Source of the DNA: Gemmatimonadota bacterium | Lineage (GTDB): Bacteria > Gemmatimonadota > Gemmatimonadetes > Gemmatimonadales > Gemmatimonadaceae | Reading direction: 5' to 3' | Length of the DNA: 64,000 nucleotides | NCBI GenBank assembly: GCA_021299375.1 | Contig: JAJTGR010000002.1 | Coordinates: 91,274 to 155,273, forward strand | In this document: positions 45,412 to 57,331 of the stretch, in pieces | How positions within the stretch are numbered: position 1 is the first letter of the stretch | Layout of the letters: the number at the start of each line of letters is the position of its first letter | Translations under genes and position numbers: made by a program | Notes under the pieces: model-generated | Told to the model about the DNA's origin: nothing | What the model saw: the letters and a program-made list of their open reading frames with translations, nothing else | The model's database searches: none

Positions 45412-47517
45412 ATGACCGCCCCACGGCAGGGCCCGCGTTACGAGGAGGTCGAGATCGAGATTTCACCGGATGCGCCCGGGCGTTACCGCGTGAAGGCCAA
45501 ATCGTTCGACGGGGCAGTGCGTCGCGGCACGATGGAGCTGCCGGTGCCATCCACTGAGCTCCAGGGGTTCCTGCGCAGCATGGCGCGGGCAGTGCTCCCC
45601 CCAGCCTGGCTCCGCAACGCGATCGCGCGGGACTTCATCCCGGAGTCGAGCCCCGCCGAGATGCGCCAGGAAACGCCGCGGGAGTTCGGGGTTCGCCTGT
45701 ATCAGGCGCTGTTCCGGGATCAGATTCTGTTGTCGCTCGTCGAGGCCGAGGCCCGCAGGCCCGAGGGCACCGGACTGCGCATCCGGCTGTCGTTCGACAT
45801 GTCGCGTGACGACATGCCGCAGGTGCTCGGGCTGCCGTGGGAGCTGCTGGCGAAGTCGGTCGACGATGCCCCACTCACCGTGATGCCGCAGTACACGCTC
45901 GTTCGCCACCTCGAGGTGGATAAGCCGGCCAAGGAGTCGGTGACCTTCGAACGTGAGTTCATGGTGCTCGTGCTCATGGCGTCGCCACGCGGGCACGGCA
46001 AGCTGGACCTCAAGCAGGAAGAGGCCGAGCTTCGCAAGGCGTGGGCGGGATTGCCGAACGTGCGCGTGGAGTTTCGCCGAGCGACCCGCCGGAATCTCGA
46101 CAAGAGCCTCAAGGAAGAAGATCCGCACGTGATCCACTTCATGGGGCACGGCGACTTTCGCGAGGGCCGAGGCGTGCTGCTGTTCGAGACGGACGATGTC
46201 GACGACAGCGGACAGGGCGCGCCCGACCCAGTGGATGCCGAAGCGTTGGCGATCGAGTTCATGGGCGAGTACCGCCTGCGGCTCGTGTTCCTGAACGCGT
46301 GCCGAACGGCCGTGACGGGCGTGACATCGACAACCGATCCCTTCGCGGGCGTGGCCACCTCGCTGGTACGCGGTGGCGTCACGGCGGTGCTGGCCATGCA
46401 GTTTCCGATCACGGACGATGCGGCCATCGCGTTTTCGACCGTCTTCTACCAGGCGCTCGTGGACAGTGAGCCGGTGGATGCTGCCGTCCGCGCGGCCCGC
46501 AATCGCGTGTACTCACGCGACCACGCCGAGTGGGCGACGCCGGTCCTGTTCATGCGCTCGAGAAGTGGGGATCTTTTTCAGCGCACCGATACCCGGTCGA
46601 GTGTCGCAGCGATTCCTTCGGTGCAGGTCGTCGAACCGCGAGAGGAGGTTGCACCGCCTTTCACGGTGTTTCTCGCCACCACGAGTGATCGCATGCGCCC
46701 GTGGGAGCGCCGTGCGCTACGCGAACTGCCCGAGCACGGTATCACCGTGCAGCTCGCCGAGCCCACACCGCTCGGCGAACACGAGGCGGCCATTCGCGCC
46801 TGTGCCGGGTCGGCCGACCTGTTCGTGCATGTGCTGGGGGACCTGCCCGGAGAGCCGGTGGATGGGGCACCCGATGGCCGCAGCTATGCGATGGAGCAAT
46901 ACCGGATCGGACATCAGTGCGCCCGCGCCCAACTCGTGTTCTTTCCCGTCGGGTTGACCTCGGCCGGTGTGCAGGACCCGATGTACCGGAGCTTCCTCGA
47001 GGAAATCGAGCAGCAGCCGCGGCGCGCGTCGCGTCTCGAGGTCATCACCACCTCGGTCGACGCGCTCGTGCGCGAGATCCTGCGCAAGCGCACGGCGCTG
47101 CTGGAAGCACCGGTGGACACGAACGGGGTGTACGTCGATGTGCACCCGAAGGACGTACCCGCGGCGGCGGTGGTGATGCAGTTCCTCGAACAGCACGGGG
47201 TGAAGGCGCTCCGGCCGAAGCCGGAGGCTGCCGCCCGTGGCGTGGTCAACCCGTTCGAGGACGCCGTGCGCGGCGTGCCGCTGGTGATCGTCGTGGCTGG
47301 CGAGGCGGCAGATGACGAGTGGGTGAAGGGGCGCGCCAAGGAAGCGCTCGACGCCGGGGCCCATCGGGTCCCGGCCACCGAGGTGGCCATCGTGCGCCTG
47401 CCGGGGCGCGGGCGCCCGCCACGGCTCCCGCGGGTGCAGATGTTCGGCGACGGTGAGACCATCGAGGAGAAGCGATTGGAAGAATTGTGGACCGACATCA
47501 CGCGGGACGCCGGATGA
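45412..47517 (+). CDS. CHAT protease with C-terminal TIR/DUF4062-like domains
   Basis: This 701-residue protein starts at MTAPRQGPRYEEVEIEI. The CHAT domain (about 95-390) has MPQVLGLPWELLAKSVDDAP, the catalytic pair in HVIHFMGHGDF (His246) and RLVFLNACRTA (Cys297), and ATSLVRGGVTAVLAMQFPI. From about 415 comes a TIR/DUF4062-like alpha/beta part (FTVFLATTSDRMRPWERRAL; ADLFVHVLGDLPGEP; RAQLVFFPVGL) and a second similar half (GVYVDVHPKDVPAAAVVMQF; LVIVVAGEAADDEW). CHAT proteases are clan CD relatives of caspases; TIR-like domains often sense or cleave NAD. The TIR catalytic Glu is not obvious. The stop overlaps the NTPase start by 4 bases. Confidence 0.9.
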   Translation: MTAPRQGPRYEEVEIEISPDAPGRYRVKAKSFDGAVRRGTMELPVPSTELQGFLRSMARAVLPPAWLRNAIARDFIPESSPAEMRQETPREFGVRLYQALFRDQILLSLVEAEARRPEGTGLRIRLSFDMSRDDMPQVLGLPWELLAKSVDDAPLTVMPQYTLVRHLEVDKPAKESVTFEREFMVLVLMASPRGHGKLDLKQEEAELRKAWAGLPNVRVEFRRATRRNLDKSLKEEDPHVIHFMGHGDFREGRGVLLFETDDVDDSGQGAPDPVDAEALAIEFMGEYRLRLVFLNACRTAVTGVTSTTDPFAGVATSLVRGGVTAVLAMQFPITDDAAIAFSTVFYQALVDSEPVDAAVRAARNRVYSRDHAEWATPVLFMRSRSGDLFQRTDTRSSVAAIPSVQVVEPREEVAPPFTVFLATTSDRMRPWERRALRELPEHGITVQLAEPTPLGEHEAAIRACAGSADLFVHVLGDLPGEPVDGAPDGRSYAMEQYRIGHQCARAQLVFFPVGLTSAGVQDPMYRSFLEEIEQQPRRASRLEVITTSVDALVREILRKRTALLEAPVDTNGVYVDVHPKDVPAAAVVMQFLEQHGVKALRPKPEAAARGVVNPFEDAVRGVPLVIVVAGEAADDEWVKGRAKEALDAGAHRVPATEVAIVRLPGRGRPPRLPRVQMFGDGETIEEKRLEELWTDITRDAG

Positions 47518-50500
47518 GCGCCGACATCGAGCGTCAGAATCCGTTCGTCGGTCTGCGCCCCTTCTTCGACGAGGACGCGTTCTACTTCTTTGGACGGCGC
47601 GAACAAACGACCGACCTGCTGCAGCTGCTGCACGAGCACCGCTTTGTGCCGGTCCTGGGCAGCTCGGGCAGCGGCAAGTCCTCACTGGTTCGCGCCGGGC
47701 TCATCCCGATGCTGCGTGGCGGGTTCATGGTGTCCGACCGCGACGGCTGGCGCATGGCGAAGTGCCGCCCCGGCGAGGCGCCCCTGGAGAATCTCGCCGA
47801 AGCGCTGCAGTACGCGATGGGCGAGGGGCGGGCGCCGGCGTCGGCGGCGGTGCTGGCCCAGCGCATGCGCGAAGAACACGCCGATGCGGTCATCGAGTAT
47901 GTGCGGGGGCTGAAGGCTACCGAGAACCTGTTCATTCTCGTGGATCAATTCGAGGAACTGTTCGCCTTCCGGGCGGCAGCGGGCGATGGTGAGGACGAAT
48001 CGGGTTCCGCGCCTACAGCGGAGCAGACCGCCGAGCGGATCCGTCGTCGGCAGGATGCGGCGACGCTGGTCTCGCTGCTCCTGGCACTCACCCGGCCTGA
48101 GCAGCAGAGCATCCCGGTGTACGTGAGTATCACCATGCGCACCGACTTCCTCGGCGATTGCGACCTGTTCGAGGGGCTGCCCGAGGCAATCAACGTGTCC
48201 GGCTACCTCGTGCCCCGCCTCACCCGCCGGCAACTCCGCGAGTGCGTGGCGGGACCTGCGCGTTTGCACGGCGCACAGGTAGCCCCGCGCCTGGTGGACC
48301 GCGTGCTGAACGAGGTAGGCGACCGTGGCGATCAGCTGCCGGTGCTGCAGCACGCGCTGCTGCGCACCTGGGAACGGTGGGAAGCCGGCGGTCGCGTCGG
48401 GCCGTTGGATCTCGTGCACTTCGAGCAGGCCGGTGGGCTGGATGGCGCGCTGGCGCAGCAAGCCAACGAAATCACTGCCGACGCCGATCCACGCATGGTG
48501 GAGCGGATCTTCAAGCGGCTGACGACCACGGACTCGCGCCGGCGCCGAGTCCGCAGCCCCGCTCGGTTCTCCGAGCTGGTGGCCGTGAGCGGGGCCACGC
48601 CGCCGGCGGTGAAGGCCATGCTCGATGACTGCGTCAAGGAGGGGGTGAACTTCCTGTACGCCGCGCCCGACGGCAAAGCAACGGACCTCCGCTACGACCT
48701 CGTGCATGAAAGCCTCATCCGCCAGTGGCCGACGTTGCGGGCATGGGTGGATGAGGAAAGTGCCCTGCGTGACTGGTGGCAGGACATCCGGCGCAAGGCG
48801 GGGGCCGCGCGTCCCGACTTCACGGACGAGCGGGTCCGTCCGGAGGAGGGCGACTTCCCCGACCAACGCGACGAAGACGAACTGCTGCCGCCGCGCGCAG
48901 TGCAGGAGGCCGACGAGCGGCGCGCGCATGCGCTGATCAACGAAGCTTGGGCGCAGCGATACGACGGCCCCGGTGCGACGTTCGATGAGACGCTCGCCTA
49001 CATCGAGCGGAGCCGGGAGGCGATCGATCGGCGACGCCGCGAGGCCGAGCGCGCCCGCTACTGGAGGCGGGTGGGTGCCGCCGCCGCGGTGGTCGTGCTG
49101 GCGCTTGCCACACTGGGCGGGGCCTGGGCTGGGCGCGCCTCCATTCGGAGCGCGCTCCTGCAGGACTATCTCCAGCAGGCCGACTCACTCAGTCGCGACT
49201 TCACCATCGGCCGGCTGGCGGAGACCGACCCGACCTATGCCACGGCGCTGGCGGCCGAATTCGGTCCGACGCAACTGGCCAACCCCGATCGCCTGGAGCT
49301 CGTGCACCGAGTGCTGGCCGCACCGGCTGCGCTTGCGGAGTACACCGACGTCATGGCCATGGCCCTCGATGACCGAGGTATGCAGGTCGCGCTCGGCTAT
49401 GCCGATGGTACGGTCGCCCTCCGTGCTGCCGACGGCCGAGGGCCGGAGACGTGGCGGCGGGATCTCTGGACCGCTGACGGCGCCCGTGGACATGCCCAGC
49501 GCGAGGCGTCCTCCATCACTGCCCTCGCGTTCGCGGCTGACAAGCGCTCGCTGTTGGTGGTCTCCGACTCGACCGTGCGCCGCGTGCGCCTGGCCACGGC
49601 CACCACGGATGCGCAGTGGTGGACGGGCGGTGACCTGCTCACCGACGTGCGCGAGTCGCCCGATGGCCGGTATCTGGCGGCCTTGAGTTGGCGCAGCACC
49701 CTGCACCTGTGGAGGCAGGGCCCCCGCCAGCCGTCGGCCACGGTGCCCAATGTTCAACTGGCGGCGTTCGACGCGACCGGCCGCCTGTACGTGGCCACCC
49801 GTCGCGGCGAAGTGCGCCGAATGGATCTCGCACGCCGGGTCGTCAACGTCCTGGCGAAAGCCACCGGCGAGGAGCCCGGGTTTCTGGTCGTGACCCCCCG
49901 TGGCGATCGAGTCATCGTGGGCGGCTACCTGGTGCCGACCCGGGTGATCTACGGTCCGGGCCGCCTCGACACCCTCTCGGGACTCCTGCCAACTGCCGCA
50001 GCCCTGTCGCCTGATGGCACCCGATTGGCCGTGGGGTCCATCGATGGGGGCGTTGCCGTCGTGGATCTCACCTCCCTCCAAACGCGGTGGCACGTCAGGG
50101 ACGCGCATACGCAGCCGGTCGTGCACGTCGCGTTTGCCGATTCCGGGCGCGTCGTGGTCTCGACCGCCAACGATCGCACGGCGCGGTGGACGGCGTCGTC
50201 GGACGGGAAGTCATCACTTCGCCTGATGGGCCATCGGGACGATCCGGGCGACCTGCGGACAGCGGCCTTCGGCGCCCGCGCCGCCCTCTTGGATCGAGAA
50301 AGCACGGTGCGCGTGTGGGCCAGTTACGACGACGCCACGCGCTTCACCCCGCCGGCCCCGCTGGGAAAGCTCCGGCATGTAGCCCTGTCCGCCACCGGCT
50401 CGGTCGCCGTGTCAGCATTTGCCGACGCCACGGTGCTCGCGCAATTCCTCGGCCGGGCACGCGACACGCTGACCATGACCTGGTCCGGCCGACGCCCTGA

Positions 50501-51581
50501 CTCACTCTTTGCCCTGTCTCTGTCGCCGACCGGTGATCGCGCGCTCATCATTCCCGCGGGCATGGCCGGCGCGTACCTCTGGAGCGTCGACCGCACCGCC
50601 GCGCGGCCCCTTGCACAGGACACGCCGACGCTGCTCAATCAGGGTCTGTTCAGCGCCGATGGGTCGACGCTGGTGCTGGAGCAGACCGATGGCATGGTGG
50701 TGCGGGCGGATGCCCGGACGGGGGCGTCGCTCGGGGTCGTGGCCCGCTGTGATTCCACCGTGCGCGCCCTCGACGTGTCCCCCGACGGACAGATGGTGGC
50801 CCTCTGGTGTGAAGGTCGCGACTCCCTCACGCTGGCCACGCCCGACACGAGCTGGAGCCATCCGATTCGGCTGCTGGAGGACGTGCAGGTCCTGCGCTTC
50901 CGGCCGGATGGGAAGGCGCTGTTCGTTGGGGGGACGGGGCCATTTGCGCTGCTGCTCGACGGCGCCGGTCTGCAGCGCGAACAGTTCATCGAGAGTCCTC
51001 GCTACGCGATTCGCTCGGCGGCCTTCAGCCACGATGGCACACGACTGGTGACCGGAACGTGGGACAAGCACGTCCAGTTCTTCCGACTCGACGCCGCGGA
51101 CGCGGATACCGCGCAGATCTCACCCGACACGGTCATTCAGGCCCACGCGCTCGAGGTCTCGCAGGTCGCCTTCAGCCCGGACGACTCGCTCGTCGTGGCC
51201 ACGGCGGCCGACGGTCGGGTCCGTGTGTTCCGCATGGACCGCAGCTATCGCAGCATGCTGCTTCCCCTCGCCGACGCGCTGCCGTACTCCACGTTCCCGC
51301 CGATCGTCACGACGGCCGTGACGGATGCCCCGCGGCGGGTCGTCTCGGTGGCCCTGCTCGCGGAGCCCGAGGCGGTGGGGAGTGCCTCACGCACATTGGC
51401 GACCTATCGGCAGTGGGACATCGATCCCGATCGCCTGCTGCAGCGGCTGCGCACGCGTTCGTCGGTGTGTGTTCCGACGGCTCGCCGGGAGCAGTTGCTC
51501 GCGGTGGAAGGGGCGAATGCGCGGCTCGCCGCGGACAAGCATGCCGCGTGCGAGTATCTCCACCGGGCACCGAAGCGCTGA
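47514..51581 (+). CDS. nSTAND1-type NTPase with WD40-like propeller
   Basis: This 1355-residue protein starts at MSADIERQNPFVGLRPF by ATGA overlap. The nSTAND1 NTPase shows FFDEDAFYFFGRREQTTDLL, Walker A GSSGSGKSS (Lys55) and Walker B LFILVDQFEELF (about 139-150), the sensor-type STITMRTDFLGDC and a winged-helix part (VHESLIRQWPTLRAWVDEE). One TM lies at about 516-535 (AAAAVVVLALATLGGAWAG). The C-terminal 800 residues form WD40-like blades (GTRLAVGSIDGGVAVVDL; FRPDGKALFVGGTGPFALLL; AFSPDDSLVVATAADGRVRV). STAND NTPases sense a trigger through the C-terminal part and oligomerise to activate effectors; the caspase and CHAT proteins are the obvious effectors. Confidence 0.93.
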   Translation: MSADIERQNPFVGLRPFFDEDAFYFFGRREQTTDLLQLLHEHRFVPVLGSSGSGKSSLVRAGLIPMLRGGFMVSDRDGWRMAKCRPGEAPLENLAEALQYAMGEGRAPASAAVLAQRMREEHADAVIEYVRGLKATENLFILVDQFEELFAFRAAAGDGEDESGSAPTAEQTAERIRRRQDAATLVSLLLALTRPEQQSIPVYVSITMRTDFLGDCDLFEGLPEAINVSGYLVPRLTRRQLRECVAGPARLHGAQVAPRLVDRVLNEVGDRGDQLPVLQHALLRTWERWEAGGRVGPLDLVHFEQAGGLDGALAQQANEITADADPRMVERIFKRLTTTDSRRRRVRSPARFSELVAVSGATPPAVKAMLDDCVKEGVNFLYAAPDGKATDLRYDLVHESLIRQWPTLRAWVDEESALRDWWQDIRRKAGAARPDFTDERVRPEEGDFPDQRDEDELLPPRAVQEADERRAHALINEAWAQRYDGPGATFDETLAYIERSREAIDRRRREAERARYWRRVGAAAAVVVLALATLGGAWAGRASIRSALLQDYLQQADSLSRDFTIGRLAETDPTYATALAAEFGPTQLANPDRLELVHRVLAAPAALAEYTDVMAMALDDRGMQVALGYADGTVALRAADGRGPETWRRDLWTADGARGHAQREASSITALAFAADKRSLLVVSDSTVRRVRLATATTDAQWWTGGDLLTDVRESPDGRYLAALSWRSTLHLWRQGPRQPSATVPNVQLAAFDATGRLYVATRRGEVRRMDLARRVVNVLAKATGEEPGFLVVTPRGDRVIVGGYLVPTRVIYGPGRLDTLSGLLPTAAALSPDGTRLAVGSIDGGVAVVDLTSLQTRWHVRDAHTQPVVHVAFADSGRVVVSTANDRTARWTASSDGKSSLRLMGHRDDPGDLRTAAFGARAALLDRESTVRVWASYDDATRFTPPAPLGKLRHVALSATGSVAVSAFADATVLAQFLGRARDTLTMTWSGRRPDSLFALSLSPTGDRALIIPAGMAGAYLWSVDRTAARPLAQDTPTLLNQGLFSADGSTLVLEQTDGMVVRADARTGASLGVVARCDSTVRALDVSPDGQMVALWCEGRDSLTLATPDTSWSHPIRLLEDVQVLRFRPDGKALFVGGTGPFALLLDGAGLQREQFIESPRYAIRSAAFSHDGTRLVTGTWDKHVQFFRLDAADADTAQISPDTVIQAHALEVSQVAFSPDDSLVVATAADGRVRVFRMDRSYRSMLLPLADALPYSTFPPIVTTAVTDAPRRVVSVALLAEPEAVGSASRTLATYRQWDIDPDRLLQRLRTRSSVCVPTARREQLLAVEGANARLAADKHAACEYLHRAPKR

Positions 51582-51600
51582 CGCGCTCGCCGGTGCCCGG
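51563..51600. terminator. Hairpin between convergent NTPase and hydrolase genes
   Basis: CCGGGCACCG (51563-51572) pairs with CGGTGCCCGG (51591-51600), perfect 10 bp, with a structured loop (AAGCGCTGACGCGCTCGC). It overlaps the last codons of the NTPase gene and may stop transcription from both sides. Confidence 0.6.
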
Positions 51601-51611
51601 GAGCGTCACGG

Positions 51612-53177
51612 TCACACGAGCCAGTTCCGCAGATGGGACACCACCTCCGGGTGGTTGAACATGCTCGTGTGCATGATCCCCGCCGCTGCCGGCAGGCGCA
51701 GTCGCCGTTCCTCCGCAATCGGGAAACTGTCGCAGCCGTTGGTGTCGTACACGCCGCGTTCGGGCACCACGAGATCGTTGGCGTCATGCTCGAAGATGCG
51801 GTCCACCAGTGCATTGGCCGTACCGCTCACCAGCGACTTGAGCCCCGCGTCTTGCGGCTGGTAGTTGGCAGCGATGGCGAGGAAGCCGTCGTTGCGCCGG
51901 CCCGGGGCGTTGAGGGCCTTGAGGAAATCGCCGTTCGGGTCCATCGAGCGCAGCCCCGCCAGTGCCTTGAGCGCGCCGTGGCCGATGATCTTGACCGCGA
52001 TCAGCAGCCCCTCGAGAATGTCGGCCACGCCGCCGGCCGGCACCACGTTGAGCCCCGTCGTGAGCCGGTCGATCATGTCGATCATGTGATCGGGCTGGGC
52101 CAGCCTGGTGCCCTGATTGGGCACGCCGGCAAACACCGCCCGGTGCACCCGCACACGGCTGGTGTCGAGGCCGAAGGCGTCCGCGCCGTCGGCGAGTGTG
52201 CGCGCCACCAGCCCGCCGCGACTGTGGGCAATGATGTCCACGTCGAGTGAGCCGGACGGCAGCACGTCCTGCAGCATGGCATTGAAGCGCCGCACATTTT
52301 CTATGGGATCGTGCGACAGGGAGTAGTGGTTGAACGCGAACACACGCCCGCCGTAGCGCTGGTGCAGCTCCTGCATCAGCTCGGGCGGGATGTCGTGAAA
52401 CGCCCCGTGCGCCGTGCTGAAGGTGCCGTGCACGAACAGCAGCGCGCGGCCGTTCGTGAGCATGGCCGCCTCGTCACCCGTGAGCGCCAGCGCGTCGCGC
52501 TCGGCCGGCGTGCCGGTGGGCAGCCGGTAATCGGCGGGGGTAAAACGGCGCAGGCCGTACGTGCGGTTGTCGGACTCCCACCGCTCGGCGATCACGCGCG
52601 CCGGCTTGTTGATCAGCGCATCGCTCACCGGAAACACGAGCACCTTGAGCAGCTTGCGCCCGAGGGCGCCGAACAGAGCGCGGTGTGTTCCGGCCTCTGA
52701 CGACTCGTCCACTGGCGGGATGCGCTTGTGGATCAGGAAGCGCCGCTTCTCGACGCCGCGCACGGTACTCGCGGGCGAGTGCGAGCGGACCGGCACCTCA
52801 TTCACATCGTCGACGCTGTGCACGTCGGTGGCGAAGTGCCAGGTCATCGCCCCCGCTTCATCCACCGACAGCACGACTTGCTCGGCGTCCTCGCCAAGGT
52901 CGGGCACCTCGAGCAGGAGCGCGTCGTCGCCGCGGGAGTCGCGCAGGTCGGCGGCCGGGGGCGTGGGCACCTGCGCGGCCCGGATCTCGATGGTGCGCAG
53001 CCCCTTCATCTCGGCGCGCTGCAGCGCGGTGTCGAGCACATCCGACGATTCCTCGGCGGCGCGCACATCGCCGCCGGTTCCGCTCAGGAGCCGGGCATTG
53101 CCCCGGAGGCCGGGGGCCATGAGGGTGACGTTGCTGCCGAGGGAGACGCGTTCGGTGCCGCCGGAGAGTGGTTCCAT
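51612..53177 (-). CDS. Lipase-like alpha/beta hydrolase of the protease locus
   Basis: This 521-residue protein starts at MEPLSGGTERVSLGSN. Residues 1-210 are a separate beta-rich domain (LRTIEIRAAQVPTPPAADL; LLLEVPDLGEDAEQVVLSVD). The hydrolase part has ALLFVHGTFSTAHGAFHDIP (oxyanion HG), IIAHSRGG with nucleophile Ser319, FAGVPNQGTRLAQP and a late IMHTSMFNHPEVV holding the likely catalytic His. It has no signal peptide. Hydrolases of this type, with an N-terminal extension, turn up beside CHAT proteins. It follows the CHAT gene at 53265 by 87 bp on the same strand, with a hairpin between. It could be a membrane-lipid effector or a serine hydrolase activated by proteolysis (inference). Confidence 0.85.
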   Translation of the reverse strand: MEPLSGGTERVSLGSNVTLMAPGLRGNARLLSGTGGDVRAAEESSDVLDTALQRAEMKGLRTIEIRAAQVPTPPAADLRDSRGDDALLLEVPDLGEDAEQVVLSVDEAGAMTWHFATDVHSVDDVNEVPVRSHSPASTVRGVEKRRFLIHKRIPPVDESSEAGTHRALFGALGRKLLKVLVFPVSDALINKPARVIAERWESDNRTYGLRRFTPADYRLPTGTPAERDALALTGDEAAMLTNGRALLFVHGTFSTAHGAFHDIPPELMQELHQRYGGRVFAFNHYSLSHDPIENVRRFNAMLQDVLPSGSLDVDIIAHSRGGLVARTLADGADAFGLDTSRVRVHRAVFAGVPNQGTRLAQPDHMIDMIDRLTTGLNVVPAGGVADILEGLLIAVKIIGHGALKALAGLRSMDPNGDFLKALNAPGRRNDGFLAIAANYQPQDAGLKSLVSGTANALVDRIFEHDANDLVVPERGVYDTNGCDSFPIAEERRLRLPAAAGIMHTSMFNHPEVVSHLRNWLV

Positions 53178-53230
53178 GTTGGATGGGTCCTCGGCGCAGG
53201 TGCGCCGTCGATCGGAAGCGGTGAACGGAA

Positions 53231-53259
53231 ACGGGGCGCGCCACGGTGACGCGCCCCGT
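53231..53259 (-). terminator. Hairpin between CHAT and hydrolase genes
   Basis: ACGGGGCGCG (53231-53240) pairs perfectly with CGCGCCCCGT (53250-53259), loop of 9 nt. Read on the - strand it is followed by TTCCGTTC, a weak T tract, 5 bp after the CHAT stop. Confidence 0.65.
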
Positions 53260-53264
53260 CGTCC

Positions 53265-55637
<2,373 letters not shown>

Positions 55638-55725
55638 GAGCGGGGAGGGCTGAGGGAAGTCGCTGGCGACCGCCGCTACGCTACGCCCCGACGCTTGCGT
55701 TGCCAAGCTCAACCGCGGTCTCCAC

Positions 55726-56292
55726 TCAGTGTTGGTGGTCGGAGTCTGATCCCTCGGTCGATTCGGTGACGGCCGACGGCGGACCGGGGGCCGTACTCTC
55801 CGGCGTATCCGACAGGTGCTCCTGGATGATCTGCCAGCGTCCGCCTTGCCGACGCCAGAGCATCGTCCAGGCGCCGCTCACCACGTGCGGTGTATCGCGT
55901 GGTGTGCGGTGGGGGATGGAATAGGTCAGCGTCATCACTGCGGCGTCGCGCGTGAGCACGTCCACGTATGTCGAGCCAAGGACGAAGCGGGGCTGCCGCA
56001 TGTTCCGGCCGACGCGCTGCCAGAAGCCACGGATCTCACCGGCGAGTGTGTCCCGGGTGGTGGTCACGTGTCCCGCTACGGCGGAGATCACGCGGCCGCT
56101 GTCAGGATAGAGCGCCAGCAGCCGTTCGGCGGCCTCGGGCTGGGTGAAATCGTAGGCCTGCACAACGAGCGCGCTGAGCGAGTCGGCGATGGCTCGCCGG
56201 TCGGTGGCGGAGACGTGGGTGGGGTCCTGGCAGGCGGCGAGCAGGCTGAGGGCAGCGACGGGGAGCACCCCCAGGCGACAGGGAGAAGGCAT
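55726..56292 (-). CDS. Lipoprotein with NTF2/SnoaL-like domain
   Basis: This 188-residue protein starts MPSPCRLGVLPVAAL with lipobox LLAAC. The mature domain has the cystatin-like NTF2 pattern: ADSLSALVVQAYDFTQPEAA, RLLALYPDSGRVISAVAG, WTMLWRRQGGRWQIIQEHLS at the last strand, as in SnoaL/DUF4440 proteins. It ends in a disordered Ser/Thr/Asp/His tail (TESTEGSDSDHQH). Small-molecule binding is likely; the role is unknown. It is upstream of the CHAT gene on the same strand (88 bp gap) and might belong to its unit. Confidence 0.83.
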   Translation of the reverse strand: MPSPCRLGVLPVAALSLLAACQDPTHVSATDRRAIADSLSALVVQAYDFTQPEAAERLLALYPDSGRVISAVAGHVTTTRDTLAGEIRGFWQRVGRNMRQPRFVLGSTYVDVLTRDAAVMTLTYSIPHRTPRDTPHVVSGAWTMLWRRQGGRWQIIQEHLSDTPESTAPGPPSAVTESTEGSDSDHQH

Positions 56293-56355
56293 CGGGAAGC
56301 AGGGAGCGGGGATACTGGGGCGGATCTCAAAAAGGGGACATGCCAGCGGTAGGCA

Positions 56356-56375
56356 CCGTCCCCTTGCGGGGACGG
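56356..56375. other. Short GC hairpin in a divergent spacer
   Basis: CCGTCCCC (56356-56363), loop TTGC, GGGGACGG (56368-56375). It lies in the 232-bp spacer between two divergent lipoprotein genes; on the - strand a T run (CCCCTTTTTGAG) follows about 20 bp later. Role unclear. Confidence 0.4.
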
Positions 56376-56524
56376 CCGAGCCGCCGCGCCCTCGCGGTTC
56401 CCGAGTGGGCGGGCCAACCTACGACGGTGGCCCGGCAATTGCTCTGCCAACTCCCATCGGGGGTGGGTCCGGCGAGGGCCGGACGGGCAACGCCGAATCA
56501 GAGGCCGTACGGCCAGAGGCGCGC

Positions 56525-57268
56525 ATGAACACGAAGGGGACGGGGCGGACGCGAGGCAAGAGGGCGGCAGCGGGCGTACTGACCGCCCTGGCCATGGCGG
56601 GGTGCGGGGGCGATCGCGAGCAGGGCGCCATGACCGCCGATCTCGAGCGCGACCTCCAGCTGGCGATCAGCGCCGAGCGTCCTCGGACGGCGGTGGTGTC
56701 GGCCATCGAGGGCGGCCCCACGGGTGCGCCGAGCGGGCAGGCGCGCGGTCGGCGGGACGCGGTACCCACGCCCCGCCGCACACCCCGGCCAGCGCCTCAG
56801 GCCCCGGAGGTTCAGGAGGCCGCCGCGACGCCGCAGCTCGAAGAGGCCGCAGCGCCGGCGGTGGCCGTGACCGAGCAGGTGACGCCGACGCCGGCCCCCA
56901 TCCCCGCACCTTCGGTGCAGGCCCCCGCTCCGGACGCCGTGGTCGGTGCCGCGCCAGAGCGTGGCCCATCGGCTGGCAGTGGCGTCGATCACGACACTGG
57001 TGACCACGCCGGGGACACGCCTGGTCGTCGCGGTGGCGGGTGGGGTGGCGTTATCGGTGTCATCATTCGCGGCGGGGCGGCCGGCATCGACAATTGCGAG
57101 GAGCACGACCGCCGCAACGGGCGTCGCGGCGGTGGCATCGTGGTCGCCGGCGGAGGGCGTGGCGGCGTGATCACGCGTGGTGGCTGGGGGGGGATGATCG
57201 GCGGCGTGATCGGCGAGGCCACCGGTGGCGGCATGCCGAGGCCTGCGGGGCGTTTTCCGCGGTACTGA
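56525..57268 (+). CDS. Putative lipoprotein, Pro/Ala-rich with Gly-rich tail
   Basis: This 247-residue protein starts at MNTKGTGRTRGKRAAAG, with lipobox LAMAGC. The middle is Pro/Ala/Thr-rich and probably disordered (TPRRTPRPAPQAPEVQEAAA; TPTPAPIPAPSVQAPAP). The C-terminal 80 residues are Gly-rich with Val/Ile pairs (RRGGGWGGVIGVIIRGGAAG; GGGIVVAGGGRGGVITRGG), like glycine-zipper or surface-anchoring tails. No domain is recognised. It may be an outer-membrane linker protein. Confidence 0.72.
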   Translation: MNTKGTGRTRGKRAAAGVLTALAMAGCGGDREQGAMTADLERDLQLAISAERPRTAVVSAIEGGPTGAPSGQARGRRDAVPTPRRTPRPAPQAPEVQEAAATPQLEEAAAPAVAVTEQVTPTPAPIPAPSVQAPAPDAVVGAAPERGPSAGSGVDHDTGDHAGDTPGRRGGGWGGVIGVIIRGGAAGIDNCEEHDRRNGRRGGGIVVAGGGRGGVITRGGWGGMIGGVIGEATGGGMPRPAGRFPRY

Positions 57269-57331
57269 GTCCGTCCCGCACCGGGCGCGGGTTGCCCCCC
57301 TCTCCGGTCCGCGACTAGCCTTCGCGGACCG

